The position numbers were made by a program, and so were the translations under genes. A DNA stretch of 64,000 bases from Osedax fenrisi (taxonomy: Eukaryota > Annelida > Polychaeta > Sabellida > Siboglinidae): NCBI GenBank assembly GCA_964019155.1, contig OZ025239.1:97112562-97176561 (forward strand), given 5' to 3'. The notes beneath the pieces were generated by a model, which worked only from the letters and a program-made list of their open reading frames with translations, made no database searches and was not told the origin of the DNA. Of the stretch, positions 1 to 12,600 are shown piece by piece. Position 1 is the first letter of the stretch. Each line of letters begins with the position of its first letter.

Positions 1-847
1 ATTAAACTGGTAATAAGTTATTCAAATATATGCTAGACTGGAGATAAGTATGGTGTTCTAAGTGGTGTCGAATGCAGGGGAACCCTCGAGGAATCAAGTA
101 GGATTAATATGTAATATTTTTTATTTTTAATGATAGTAATGAGGTCACACGATAGAGCATCATTGATTTATATATAAAATTCAAATGTGACCTGGAACAA
201 TATGATATTAGGCAAGCGTAAAATAAAATGATCATCAAAAGTTCTGTATAAAGGGGATACCCCACTACAAGATTTTCCGGCAACTTGCCGGAAATATTGT
301 AACTTTAAAACTATTATAACAGTATTATCTAACAGTATTTCCAAATTATGTCGATATTCGTTCTATACCAAATTAATTAATAACATAATAATCCATATTT
401 GCAGATTTTATTAATTATACATGGTTATTAAAACAAATATACAGATAACAGTAAGACATCCTACAACTCAAAAGTTTACCAGATGTATTGTAAATAGTTA
501 CTGTATAGAGTATACTATAGTATTATGTAATATTACTAATAATATATTATATATGATATCCCCCCCACTTTTAAGATCTATACATTATTTTATTCTTTAT
601 GAATATTATATTTCTGCTATTTATTGTTTTTATAGTATCATTATCAAAGATTTTTCGACGGAAATATGGTTCACTCAACCGAATTATTGAAATAAAACCG
701 ACACTATTTTAAATGCGACGGGTAGGTGAACTAAAATATATTTTTGGATTTAGTATTTATTTAAATGTAAATTTGAAAAATAATACCTCAATATAATCTT
801 AAATTAAGATATCCTATACAAATTTGATAATTATCAAAAAGTAAGTT

Positions 848-1608
848 GGGGAAAGATGGGTAATGTGGGCACTTTTAAATAATGTTGTATAACTTTATAA
901 ATATTAGTTCTAATTCGATATAGATCATTTTTTCATTTTACCGTATCTATTTGAAATGATTAAGGTGGCCACATTACCCTCCATTGAGGGTAAGGTGGCC
1001 ACATATTGCGGGTAATGTGGCAACCTTAAAATTTGTCATTAATCCACTAGATGGCGTTACTTTATACCAAGTTTAGTCCAATGATATCATATCAATATAT
1101 CAAGTATAATTTTAAATAACCTACGCAATTTTGATAAAGTAATGCTTTTTATTTTAACTTTATAAATGACTATATTCATTAATACATATTGCTATATCCT
1201 ATACATTACCCGCTAAAAAGTGGCCACATTACCCGCTTCTAGGTATCACGCTATATACACTATATAATAATGAATATTACTCACTAAAATAATTGGCTTA
1301 CAAACTTTGTTGTAATTAAATAGTTCTTTAACATCCAACTTTAATTTTCAATTTAAATTATATATTAGTGATTTAATATATATTTTACTAAACTTTTATT
1401 TCAATTTTTTAAAAAGTAAATCGATTTTTTAGTAATTATTACATCATTTTTTTTTATTAATAGATATACAAATTATTTTTACTTATTTGAACAATGCTTA
1501 CCAGTGCGCATATTTCATATATATATATTTTTTTTGATTGGACTTATAGCTTATGAGATACGCCAAGTGGCCACATTACCATCCTGGCCACATTACCCAT
1601 CTTTCCCC
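848..1608. mobile_element. 761-bp MITE with subterminal GGTAATGTGGCCAC repeats, copy 1
   Basis: The left end reads GGGGAAAGATGGGTAATGTG and the right end is its exact reverse complement (1589-1608), giving a terminal inverted repeat of 20 bp or more. The interior has no open frame of note but carries at least five further copies of a GGTAATGTGGCCAC-like motif in both orientations (about 964, 991, 1013, 1208 and 1567). The flanks (GTT on the left, TAT on the right) give no clear target-site duplication. The superfamily is not identified. Confidence 0.82.
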
Positions 1609-1949
1609 TATTCCACAAAAATATTATTTGGAGATATCAAATGTGAATTCATAAAAATGTTACCTAATTGTATAGGTCAAAATCCGATCAATTCAGTCAT
1701 TGTTATTTACATGTAAACTTTTAATACTGTGAAAATGCCGTAATTAAAAATAAGTGAAAATATATTTGTTTAAATATAATTCATATATCTATTATAATAT
1801 TAAAATATATAGTATATTAGTCTGATAATTAGATTACCTATTGAATTAAAAATATTAAATATAACTTATAATAATACATGTGTAACCATCTCGTGGTTGA
1901 TATTGGAACTATATTAAACTACTCGCATAGCTTATATGTGGAGTTAACA

Positions 1950-3640
1950 ATATTGGCTTCGAAACATCGTTGATGTAGCGGCAACAACCGTGTAAGCAAT
2001 TTCTTCATTGATATTGAAATGTTTACAAGATAATAATCTACCAATAGAAAATATACGTGGGCAATCCTATGACAACGGATCTTCAAATATGACAGGTAAA
2101 TGTAAGGTATTTAAAACTTTGATACAAAAGGTAGGCTACAACACTTAGCTCATTATACTCATTGTGGAGCCCATCTATGAAATATGTTTACCCAAGCAGT
2201 GGGTTCATATGCAGCAATTAAAGATTATCTTGCATTAATTAATGAAATCGGAGTACTTTTTGCAAATACAATAACATTTAGAAATATCCCTTACTTAAAT
2301 AGCACAGACAAATTTAGACCACTGTACCCTACTAGATGGACTGTAAGAAAGTAGGCAATTAGGAAAGTTTTAAATAATTAGAATCAAATAATAACTTCTT
2401 TGGATGAGTTCAGTGAAACTGCAAATTATGAACAGAGATTAAAATGTATAGGATTTTGTAGCATACTTCAGAAAGGAAATAGGTACATATATGCATCATT
2501 ATCTATAGCTTATGATATATTTAATACTAGAAAGAGTACTTAATTAAGGGCTAAATGAGTCCAACTACCACAATAGAAAATACTCTTGAGCTTACAAATA
2601 TATATATATATATATTTGTATAACTGAAAATAAAAGTCAGAGAAATTATTTAGATGCACAGCTTTCTTGTATAAAATCTAAATTAGAAGACCTACATTAA
2701 TATCCTCTTAAAGTCAAAAAACAAAGAAATAAGCCTGCAAGGTATACATGTTTATTATATAATTATATTAATATATAAATTATTAAATTTGTTATATCAT
2801 TATATATGGATATATTCCTGATAATATTGAATAATATCTAAGGTTATACTAACTATACATTTTCTGATATGTATTTATTTCTATTAATATATTACTATAT
2901 AACCCTTGTAATCATTTAAAGGCATTCAGTACTTTGTATTTATAATAGATATAATAAATACAGATTATATTACTAAAGAAGAATATAAATAAATTGTTTA
3001 AAATAGTAAGTAAATTTCCTGGATAAACAACTTATTCAAATAAATTTAATAAGTATATACTATGAAAATATAAGATAAAATACTCCAAAGTATATTATAT
3101 TGCAATAGATCAAATATCTTCTAGATTGTCTAAGGATAATGTTAATTTGTCTTCATATTATTTGCTACATGACAGTTTATTAACATTAAACTACAATGAT
3201 CAATAGGTTTATATATATATATATATAAATTATATTTTATATTTAAGATTAACAAATATCCAGATTTTGAAAGTAGCGAATTGAGAACAGAGAAGATGAT
3301 ATTTCAAAGAAATAATTTTAAGAATATAGATGATTGCATTACATATATTAAAGAATATGAAAATGTGAAGATATTATTTCCTAATATAATAAAGCTTCTA
3401 AAAATAATTATCTTCAGGCCAATAAGTTCGGTTACCTGTGAAAGGTCGTTCAGCTGTAGGTGAAGGTTAAATACGTGGCTGAGAAATTGTATAACGAATG
3501 AACAGTTAAATAGTATTATGCTATGCATTGTACACACAGAAATACTGGAAGAGATAGATGATGATGAAATAATAAACAAGTTTATCTTGAGATCTTCTTG
3601 GCGTAAATCTACTTTTATGTTTATTAAAAATATGTATTTA
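1950..3640 (+). pseudogene. Degenerate hAT-superfamily transposase, copy 1
   Basis: Discontinuous reading frames match the hAT transposase core. Near 2030-2120 they read LPIENIRGQSYDNGSSNMTG, and near 2140-2360 a THCGAHL-NMF segment followed by YPTRWTVR. The C-terminal dimerisation region is at 3270-3620 and contains PISSVTCERSFSCR, a stop, then RLNTWLRN. In-frame stops occur near 2352, 2382 and 3465, and A/T microsatellite insertions split the core from the C-terminal part (about 2590-3240). No protein can be made from it. The RGQSYDN and CERSFS motifs place it in the hAT branch related to ZMYM-type domesticated transposases. Confidence 0.85.
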
Positions 3641-3688
3641 ATAACATATATTTACTTATAATTTTTTACTATATTTTAATATAATATG

Positions 3689-3732
<44 letters not shown>

Positions 3733-3825
3733 TAAACAGAGAACAAGTGATATTATAGATTTATCTTCTTTGAAAAGTATATGGTAATAATTTATATGAG
3801 TCTGAGATATCCCATCCACTTGTAA

Positions 3826-3863
3826 CAAGACCTCCTATAACCTCGAGGTTATAGGAGGTCTTG
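3826..3863. mobile_element. Perfect 38-bp palindrome flanked by CTTGTAA, copy 1
   Basis: The arm CAAGACCTCCTATAACCTC is followed at once by its exact reverse complement with no spacer. CTTGTAA stands on both sides (3819-3825 and 3864-3870) like a 7-bp target-site duplication. The same arms occur 127 bp apart end to end at 14399-14525, so this looks like a transposable element reduced to its two inverted repeats. Confidence 0.7.
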
Positions 3864-4263
3864 CTTGTAATCACCCTGTGACGCCCCTATATCAGGGAGT
3901 ATATATAATGTTATGTAACAATAATCTAAAGTTAAATATTATTTTGTAGTAGTTCCATATAAAATACATAACATTATAATTAATATATGTTTATTCAATT
4001 CATCAGACCTATTGAAAAATTTCTCTCGATATCTATGATTCAATTAATGATATATGGTTATTAAAGTAAATATCCGTGGGTAAAGGATAACAAGGGTAAA
4101 TGTAATCATAACAAATTATAGCAAATAATAGTTACTAAATATGTACATACACATTTATTAATAATATAATTAACAATATATTAAACAATAAACAAAATAG
4201 AACTATATTATTTCATATACAACTTAATTACAGTCGTTCTAAATCATGGGTTTATATTTAAAA

Positions 4264-4294
4264 TACCTCATATAACCTCTGAGGTTATAGGAGG
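4264..4294. repeat. Degenerate relative of the CAAGACC palindrome
   Basis: TACCTCATATAACCTC, a T, then GAGGTTATAGGAGGA. It is recognisable as a decayed form of the palindrome at 3826, about 400 bp away. A second hairpin, ATCATAGAGCTAGA with TCTAGCTCTATGAT, lies 12 bp downstream. The duplicate is at 32089-32119. Confidence 0.55.
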
Positions 4295-4689
4295 AATTCA
4301 TATTTACATCATAGAGCTAGAGAGAAAGTTTATCTAGCTCTATGATATTTACCCATAAAAGGATATTTACCTAGATAAAATCAATGGTAAATAGAAATGT
4401 CCCACAAAGTCTTTGATATATCAAGACAATTTGAAATAATTTAAAAAGGTAATTTAAGGTTAGAGAGGTCACAGGTTATTAAATATTCCCTAATTATTGA
4501 TAAATAAAATTTAAATAAAATTGAAATCTATTTAGATATATTTAATTTATTTATAATCTTTAGGTCGTCGTGTACATATAATATGTCTATATTTAGCAAA
4601 TCAAAAGGTATTTCTATATGCAATACATCCATAATGTTTGATTTATTATAAACTGTGTATTATAGTCATTATAATAGTGTACTAATTAT

Positions 4690-5870
4690 ATAATAAGTAT
4701 ATGCTTAATTATGGTTATGAAGTTCATTATTATAATAATGATTATTTAATAATTATGAAGTTCATAATTATTATGATAATAATTATGATAATTTATTATG
4801 ATAAGTATGATAATTAATATAATATAATTAATAATATAATATAATTATTATAATAAATATACTAATACATTCTATTACTTAATAAATAACAATTATACCC
4901 ATATTATATGGGTAAATCTGGGTAAAATATATGGCATATATTTTATTATTTAATAAATAACTATTATTATAATAATTATAATAATTATTAATATATTTAA
5001 TATAATTATTATAATAATATTTTATTATATAATTAAATTATATAATAATTATATAATTATTATATAATATAATTAAATTATATAATAATTATATAATTAT
5101 TATATAATATAATTATTATAATAATAATAATTATTATAAATTATTATAATAATATTTTATTATATTATTAAATTATATAATAATTATATAATTATTATAT
5201 AATATAATTATTATTATAATAATTATAATAATATTAATAATATTACTAATAATATTAGTAATATATACTAATATTAATAATTTATTATATAATTATTATA
5301 TAATTATTATAATAATAATATCATTATGATGATTATCATGATAATCATAATAATATATTTAATATAATTAATAATCACTATCCTTATAATAAAGCTTATT
5401 TAATTATAATAAGTTAAACTTATTATAATTATTATAATAATTATAATGAATTATATAATAATTATGATAATTATTTGATAATAATTTAATGATTAAATTA
5501 ATTATTAAGTTAATAATCATTATTTTATCTTAAAATCATTTAAAAAATGATTATAATAACTTATTATATAAGAATCATTAACAATAATTAATAATGACCT
5601 TAACAATTATGTTAACTGATTATTATAATTATTATAATAATAATAATGGACCATTATTAATGGTAGTAAATATTATAATAATTATATTGTTTAATTATGT
5701 AATATTATTATTTAATAGTATACTAATTATATTATTATATATAATAATTATATAATAATTGATCATGATAATAATAATAAATTAGTGAATGAATATATAA
5801 TATTATTATAATAATACTAATAATTAGTTTATAATTATTATTTTATATATACTTACTTATAAAGTCTTCA
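4690..5870. repeat. Nearly pure A/T tract (TAAT/ATTA low complexity), copy 1
   Basis: About 1.2 kb consists almost only of TAAT, TTATTA and ATAATT words, self-complementary at every scale, with very few G or C. No gene is possible. Such DNA melts and extrudes hairpins easily. Confidence 0.9.
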
Positions 5871-6881
5871 TACTAGCAGTATGAAGAAATGTGTTTTTAA
5901 TTTAATATTACATGAGTATGTGAATATATCGTAATGATAATGGACAAGTGTTGTAAAACTAAGGGTACCAGTATACCATTCATGAATGGATTTATGCATT
6001 TAAGGTGTATCTGTGTATTTTTTTTAATAGTAATGTATTAAGGAATCGAATGATGGTGTATTTCATATTTAGAAAACATGATAAGTAGTTATGATCATCA
6101 TAGTGATGATTGAGGTTTAATATGTCTTTGTTTGTAAGTATTACTTACTAAATAATGAACTTGTGTAAGTTTATGTTGATATATTAATAATATAAGTCTT
6201 ATATTAGGGGAGACATGGGTATAAGGATAACAGTAAATAATATATACGCATCTAACAAAATATGTGTGTGTTGTTTGAACATAGGAGATATGATTGTGTG
6301 GGACATCGAATAGAAATGTATTACCATAATCAATATGTATATAAAGTTTATATATTATATTATAAACCATGATATACTCCTATCCCGACTACATATCATT
6401 GGTCTATCGGGTTCTGTTATTAATTAGTTACACTCTCAAACATCACACCTCTATTATGATAGAAATATTGCTAGTCTCCAATACTAGGCCCGCTACTATT
6501 CTCATTGTCATATTTATACTGATAACATTCAGTTTTTGTTTTCTTCTCTATCAGTTAATGTAAACTGTAATTCAGATTTGATTAAATGTGCAAATTCCAC
6601 ACGATTATGTCTCCTCTTCAATAATCTCGTTCTTAATACCTCGAATACTACTGTCATATACGCTTCTACCTTTATTACTTCAGTTCCCGATTTTACGTTG
6701 GACAATATTTATAGCTCCTCCTTCCTCCTCTAAAAACTAGTTTTTATATTTAACAACAATCAATCTTTTACTAAACACATCTTTTCCATACGAATCTGCT
6801 AATTTCCATCTATTTAGAAATTCTCCAACCAGTTATCTAACTAGGTATTATTATTAATGATCTTGTTGTTTCCGTAATTGA
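5871..6881. other. No gene recognised (A/T-rich, then pyrimidine-rich)
   Basis: The left part is ordinary A/T-rich DNA. From about 6370 to 6735 the + strand is pyrimidine-rich with short open frames that match nothing I recognise. This could be the upstream part of the retroelement whose 3' end is at 8190-8528, but no reverse transcriptase motif is visible. The duplicate is 33696-34706. Confidence 0.5.
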
Positions 6882-7880
6882 TTACAGCTGCTCAATACAG
6901 CCACCCTAATTCTGCTGGTCAGTAAAACTACCCTAATTCTGCTGGTCAATACAGCTACCCTAATTCTGCTGGTCAATACAGCTACCCTAATTCTGCTGGT
7001 CAGTACAGCTACCCTAATTCTGGTGGTCAGTACAGCTACCCTAATTCTGCTGGTCAGTACAGCTACCCTAATTCTGCTGGTCAATACAGCTACCCTAATT
7101 CTGCTGGTCAGTACAGCTACCCTAATTCTGCTGGTCAATACAGCTACCCTAATTCTGCTGGTCAGTACAGCTACCCTAATTCTGGTGGTCAGTACAGCTA
7201 CCCTAATTCTGCTGGTCAGTACAGCTACCCTAATTCTGCTGGTCAATACAGCTACCCTAATTCTGCTGGTCAGTACAGCTACCCTAATTCTGCTGGTCAA
7301 TACAGCTACCCTAATTCTGCTGGTCAGTACAGCTACCCTAATTCTGCTGGTCAATACAGCTACCCTAATTCTGCTGGTCAATACAGCTACCCTAATTCTG
7401 CTGGTCAGTACAGCTACCCTAATTCTGCTGGTCAGTACAGCTACCCTAATTCTGCTGGTCAGTACAGCTACCCTAATTCTGCTGGTCAGTACAGCTACCC
7501 TAATTCTGCTGGTCAATACAGCTACCCTAATTCTGCTGGTCAATACAGCTACCCTAATTCTGCTGGTCAGTACAGCTACCCTAATTCTGCTGGTCAGTAC
7601 AGCTACCCTAATTCTGCTGCTCAATACAGCTACCCTAATTCTGCTGGTCAGTACAGCTACCCTAATTCTGCTGCTCAATACAGCTACCCTAATTCTGCTG
7701 GTCAGTACAGCTACCCTAATTCTGCTGGTCAGTACAGCTACCCCTAATTCTGCTGTTCAGTACAGCTACCCTAATTCTGCTGGTCAGTACAGCTACCCTA
7801 ATTCTGCTGGTCAATACAGCTACCCTAATTCTGCTGGTCAGTACAGCTACCCTAATTCTGCTGGTCAATACAGCTACCCA
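6882..7880. repeat. 27-bp minisatellite, about 37 units, copy 1
   Basis: The unit reads as QYSYPNSAG in one frame and STATLILLV in the next. Because 27 is a multiple of three, long open frames appear on both strands. Units differ mainly at one G/A (CAGTACAGC or CAATACAGC) and one G/C (GCTGGT or GCTGCT). In the QYSYPNSAG frame a TAA at 6926-6928 and a one-base insertion near 7743 break the reading. I treat it as non-coding satellite. Confidence 0.93.
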
Positions 7881-8023
7881 TCATTCACCTCTATAAGAAT
7901 CGCTTACCTCTGAAATAGACGCTCTGCTACACCAACCTATCAGAGATCACGTATACGTGGTTCCCTTCTCTATAAGATCTAAACTCCGATCCCTCTCAAT
8001 TATATAAATATAACTCACTATAT

Positions 8024-8180
8024 TCATGCACCCTCGCTATATTCAGCACCCCTCACTATATTCATGCACCCCTCACTATATACATGCACCCCTCACCATA
8101 GTCATGCACCCCTCACTATATTCAGCACCCCTCACTATATACATGCACCCCTCACTATATACATGCACCCCTCACTATAA
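8024..8180. repeat. ~20-bp imperfect minisatellite (TATATTCATGCACCCCTCAC type)
   Basis: About seven units alternate between forms with CATGCACCCCTCAC and CAGCACCCCTCAC. Duplicate at 35849-36005. Confidence 0.85.
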
Positions 8181-8189
8181 TACCGACCT

Positions 8190-8528
8190 ACTTAGTGTAC
8201 CATCCAACCTTGTCTCCATCATTATAATACTCCCTCCTTCTTTAGCAGGCTTTCAATACTTCTGATATCGAAGCCAGAGAGCTTAATTCACTTTGCTTCT
8301 AATCTCTGGAATCCCACCCTCCTCGAGTCCATTCTATTAGTTCCCATTATAATTTCATAAACCGAATGCCTCCTTACTTTTGACCTCCAAATCATTAATC
8401 CCATATTTGTTTTTCGTATGTCGGTTGTACAACTGGTTTGTGTATTGTATTTATTTATTGTCATGCACAATAGATGGGTCTATTATACTACCTTAATAAA
8501 CCTTCATCATCATCATCATCATCATCAC
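8190..8528 (+). mobile_element. Candidate non-LTR retroelement 3' end with (ATC)n tail, copy 1
   Basis: Moderate-GC, UTR-like sequence ends in GGGTCTAT, then AATAAACC and an (ATC)n tail of about eight units (8504-8528). The same three elements in the same order end the sequence at 21774-21902, so a shared 3' end is likely. No coding part is recognised. Class (RTE, L2 or other) not determined. Confidence 0.5.
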
Positions 8529-8964
8529 CATATATATATATATATATATATATATTTAAACATTATACACATATATACATAAACATACACATATATTTGT
8601 ATAGTTATGAATAACTTGTTATATGTGTTAGTTTTTAACATTATATATATATAATAAAGTTCAAGATTTCCCATCATTAAATAAAATCCATCATATTGTA
8701 TAGTGTATATCATTAATATTTATTCAAAATGCATTTGACATCATTTACTTATAAAATAATGCTATGATATCCTTTGTTTGTATACAACGAGGTTATATTA
8801 TTGAGAGGCTCATACATGTGTACTTTATTATATATAAATGGGTGATAGTAGTAATACTAGACGAATGTATGTTTATCTAGATTACTACCACCACGTATAG
8901 TTGTACAGCTCTTATTGCAGTTTTTCTAGATAGTGTGTTATCTCAAGGTCACTCCTCTCATTTG

Positions 8965-9052
8965 TCTAGTTATCAGCGGTTATCTCTTATCAGCTGTAGT
9001 CTCTTATCAGCTGTAGTCTCTTATTAGCGGTTATCTCTTATCGGCTGTAGTC
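8965..9052. repeat. 17-bp minisatellite (TCTCTTATCAGCTGTAG), about 5 units
   Basis: Tandem units with small variants (ATTAGCGGTTA, ATCGGCTGTAG). Duplicate at 36790-36877. Confidence 0.85.
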
Positions 9053-9299
9053 TCTTTATGTAGCAGACGTATCACCTGCCTGTCACTAGCATACTCTAAT
9101 GCATCACTTATATTGTTTAATTACTATTTACATTGATCGTAGTGGCAATAGGATTTACTTTGTATATTATGATATTGTAGGCGTAATTGGAATATTATAA
9201 ATAAATATATTACATATGATTGATGCGTGTTTATGTATCTACTTGTTATCATGGTTATAAGATATTCAGTAAGTAATCTGTGCTTCAATTACATCCTAA

Positions 9300-9596
9300 A
9301 TATATTTTGTTATTTTGTTATTTGGTGGAGTCCTTTCATCCCATCCAGGAACTTAGATGAAGTTTTCACTTATAACCATATATGGCTCTAATGTCCCTTC
9401 GAAGCCGCTCTCATGTTAAGGCATCCATGGTTTTAACGAGAGCCGATCATTTATTTATACACAATTATATAAGATCACTTCTAAATAATATTTTAAGACC
9501 CATTTTATAAAATTAATGAATGGTCCGGACGAGGCTCGAACCCATGTCCTACTGCTTGTGTGTCTGACGCCTTAGCCACTGAGCCACACAGGCAGT
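9300..9596 (-). mobile_element. tRNA-derived SINE, antisense, upstream of FECH exon 1 (copy 1)
   Basis: Read on the minus strand the element begins CTGCCTGTGTGGCTCAGTGG. An A-box-like TGGCTCAGTGGCTAAGG follows, then a B-box GGGTTCGAGCC about 30 bp later. An unrelated body of about 200 bp comes next, and the end is a short AAATAAC repeat. A cloverleaf cannot be folded (no matching anticodon stem), so it is a SINE and not a tRNA gene. Its 5' end lies 80 bp from the FECH start codon with a (TA)n run between. Confidence 0.8.
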
Positions 9597-9675
9597 TTAT
9601 ATATATATATATATATATATTTATATTTATTTATGTTTACATATGTATGTGTATATAACACAAATACAATTACAA

Positions 9676-12600
9676 ATGGCCTCCTCTATAGTGTTGACAA
9701 GATTCAGAAGGTCGTTGCTACTAGACCGACCCCTGTCCTCCGTATCTGCCACCAGTCGCAAACAAGTGGACACGGATGAGGAACATAACACCCTTAGGTT
9801 AGTGCTTCATTACGATTGTTTCGCTTCATTAGTAAAGCTCGTTAGTAAAGACGGTGTGTGTTACGAGCCGGATGGTAGTTATGCAATTGTTGTCAGCGTA
9901 TTGTATGCGAGTATTGATGGCTATGATATAATATCGAGTGAACATAAGGTATGTAATGTGTTAGCCAGCAAGTTAGTGAAGCGTTGACAAGTGATTTAGT
10001 TATCTCCTGGGGAGTGTATCGAGCTGTGGGTGGGCTCGTGCACTGTACATCCACTGTACATTCACTGTACATTAGAAGAGCCCGTTTTGGTAACTTTTTT
10101 AGTTCCCTTCATATAAAATTGCCATCTCGCTGGGAATAACTCCTTTTAATCATTACAGATATAATAAAATAATAATAATTGAAATCTGACAAAAATTCAG
10201 AAAGCGAAACCATATTCAAAAATAGATAGGAATTTACATTGAAAATTGATGAAAAAATTTAAATTACAGATATATGAAAGAAAATTTTGTTTACAAGTAA
10301 AAATTGCATATTAACATATGTAGTATATAACAACCATCTTAAAAAATATTTTAAAATATTTTTTTTAAATAATTAAATTATTCTACGGAAATTTTAATTT
10401 ATTTTTAAATTTTTTCAAAATTGAAAAAAAAAATTAGCAATGGAACATTAAAAAAAAATATATATATTATATATGTCTATCATCATTATAAGTATTGTTA
10501 TAAAAATAGCTATATTTATTCAAAAAATGACTTTTATTGAGCATTTTAACAAAAAATAAATTTTGGGGTAAACTAGTCGTAAACAATTTTTTATTAGAAA
10601 AATAAATATATTTTTTTTTATTATACCTCGTAGATATCAATTATAGGCTCACAACAAAGTTTGATCCTTGATTAAAATAATTTATCAAAAAAATAGTCGA
10701 ATAAATTACATTAATTAAAAAAATTTTTAAATTTAAATTAATTTGAAATTTTTTACTTTATTAATTTTATAATATATTTATACACGTTTTTGCCAAATAT
10801 TTTATTTGTATGTCAATGCGCACTTGCAAAAATATATAAAATACATAAAAAAAAATTCTATTTATAGAAATGTACATTGTAAAATAAATGCAAATATTTT
10901 TTTTTTTTCAAATATTTCTTCATTAAAGTTTTTTCGTTTTACCAATATTAAATATTTTTTGATGAAATTTCATAAATATGTTTACTATGACATTTATGAC
11001 ATACTGTGAGCGAGATAGCAAAACTTTCAAAAACGGGCTCTCCTACTGTACATGCACTGTACATCCCTACTGTACATCCACTGTACAGTGTACACCTGCT
11101 TCCCCATTACTCATGTTACATAACTGATATGCAGCGTGCAGCACGCGACATAACAATAGTGTACCTTTGTACTTTAGTGTCTATTGTTTACAGTGAGTGG
11201 CTGACATCGTTGTATTGTTATTGTAAACAGATAGCTGTGCTATTGTTACTGAGACAGTGTGATGGCTAATCATGATGAAAGCAGCTATTAGTAAACAGTG
11301 GGCTGAATGCCTGTGTGTGCTGCTATGTTGTATCATAGCAGTAGCGAATTAAATATCAAATTTAGAAATTAAAAAATAATGACATACATAACAAACGTAT
11401 TATTAAATAATAGTTGTGATCATTCTTCATAGACGTATTATAATACATTTGATATGTTGTTGTGTACGTGTTATTCTCTTATGGATCGTACGATTAATGG
11501 GCTTATATATGCTGGATTATATTTATATTTGTCAACAATAGAAGAAAACAAATACAATTATTCAATAATATCACTTTATAATATGTAATTTAGTATCTCA
11601 ACAAATTATATTTGAGAGTGTTCTAGAAATACCATATCATCTATCACACATCATTCTAAAAGTATACATTTATTTGTTATTTTTAAATCTACATCCCCAA
11701 CTTGATGTTTATTTTGTTATTATACAAACTGTAATATATTATGTTATCACTTATGCATTTAACAAATATTTATAACCATATTTTGTAACTCCATATATTC
11801 TATAGTATAATACATATATAATATTACTAATATTACCTATAGTCTTCAAATATATGAGTATATATATATTATATACAATATAAATTTGTTATTTATAAAA
11901 CTTTAAATGCATATAAAAGATAGATACACAAATGCTAATTTTCTCGATAAATTAACAAAATGGCATTAGTGATTTTGATTGAATATTAGTCGTATTATAT
12001 TGGTCAAATATTTAAACAGTAGGATATTCGTCAAAATAGATTTAACTAACTTCTAACTATTTCTATGGATTTATATTATATATGTCAACAAAATAGTATG
12101 ATATATTTCATTAAAATACATTTAAATATCAAAATTAAGATGTATATTGGTATGATGTATTTTATATATTTATATACATTATTTTGTGTACAGATATTAC
12201 ATTAAAATTTAATGTAATTATCAATATATAAATAAATAATAATAATTTAAAATTTAGTAGGTTTTGACTTCAGCTATCACAAAGTGCCATACACTACATT
12301 CAATTGCTTATCCACTTTCTCACTATATCAATGATGTACATATAACCACACTAATAGATACACTATTATAGTTATATATATTATTAATAATTTCTGTGGC
12401 AATATGTAAAAGTACCATAGAATATGTATAATGAGAGATAGTTGATAAAAACAATATCTATAGAAATACATGTACAAAATTAATGTGAATTTTTATATAT
12501 ATGTGAAATACACATAATATTATTGAAAGTTAGTGTAGTTTTATAGGGGCATATATCCTTTACAATAAAAAGTATATAATTTCTATCTATTAACATGCCT

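Noticed and set aside
6854..7913. Two long overlapping open frames (274 and 296 codons) on opposite strands
   Set aside because: Both are products of the 27-bp minisatellite, whose length is a multiple of three. No splice context, start context or family match.
8024..9052. Repeat clusters as a CRISPR array
   Set aside because: Units are directly tandem with no unique spacers, in a eukaryotic context.
9520..9596. Possible tRNA gene on the minus strand
   Set aside because: A and B boxes are present but acceptor and anticodon stems do not pair, and a non-tRNA body and A-rich tail follow. It is a SINE head.
9643..9675. Upstream in-frame ATG for FECH
   Set aside because: It would add MYVYITQIQLQ before a good mitochondrial presequence. 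The ATG at 9676 gives a 425-residue protein close to the usual length.
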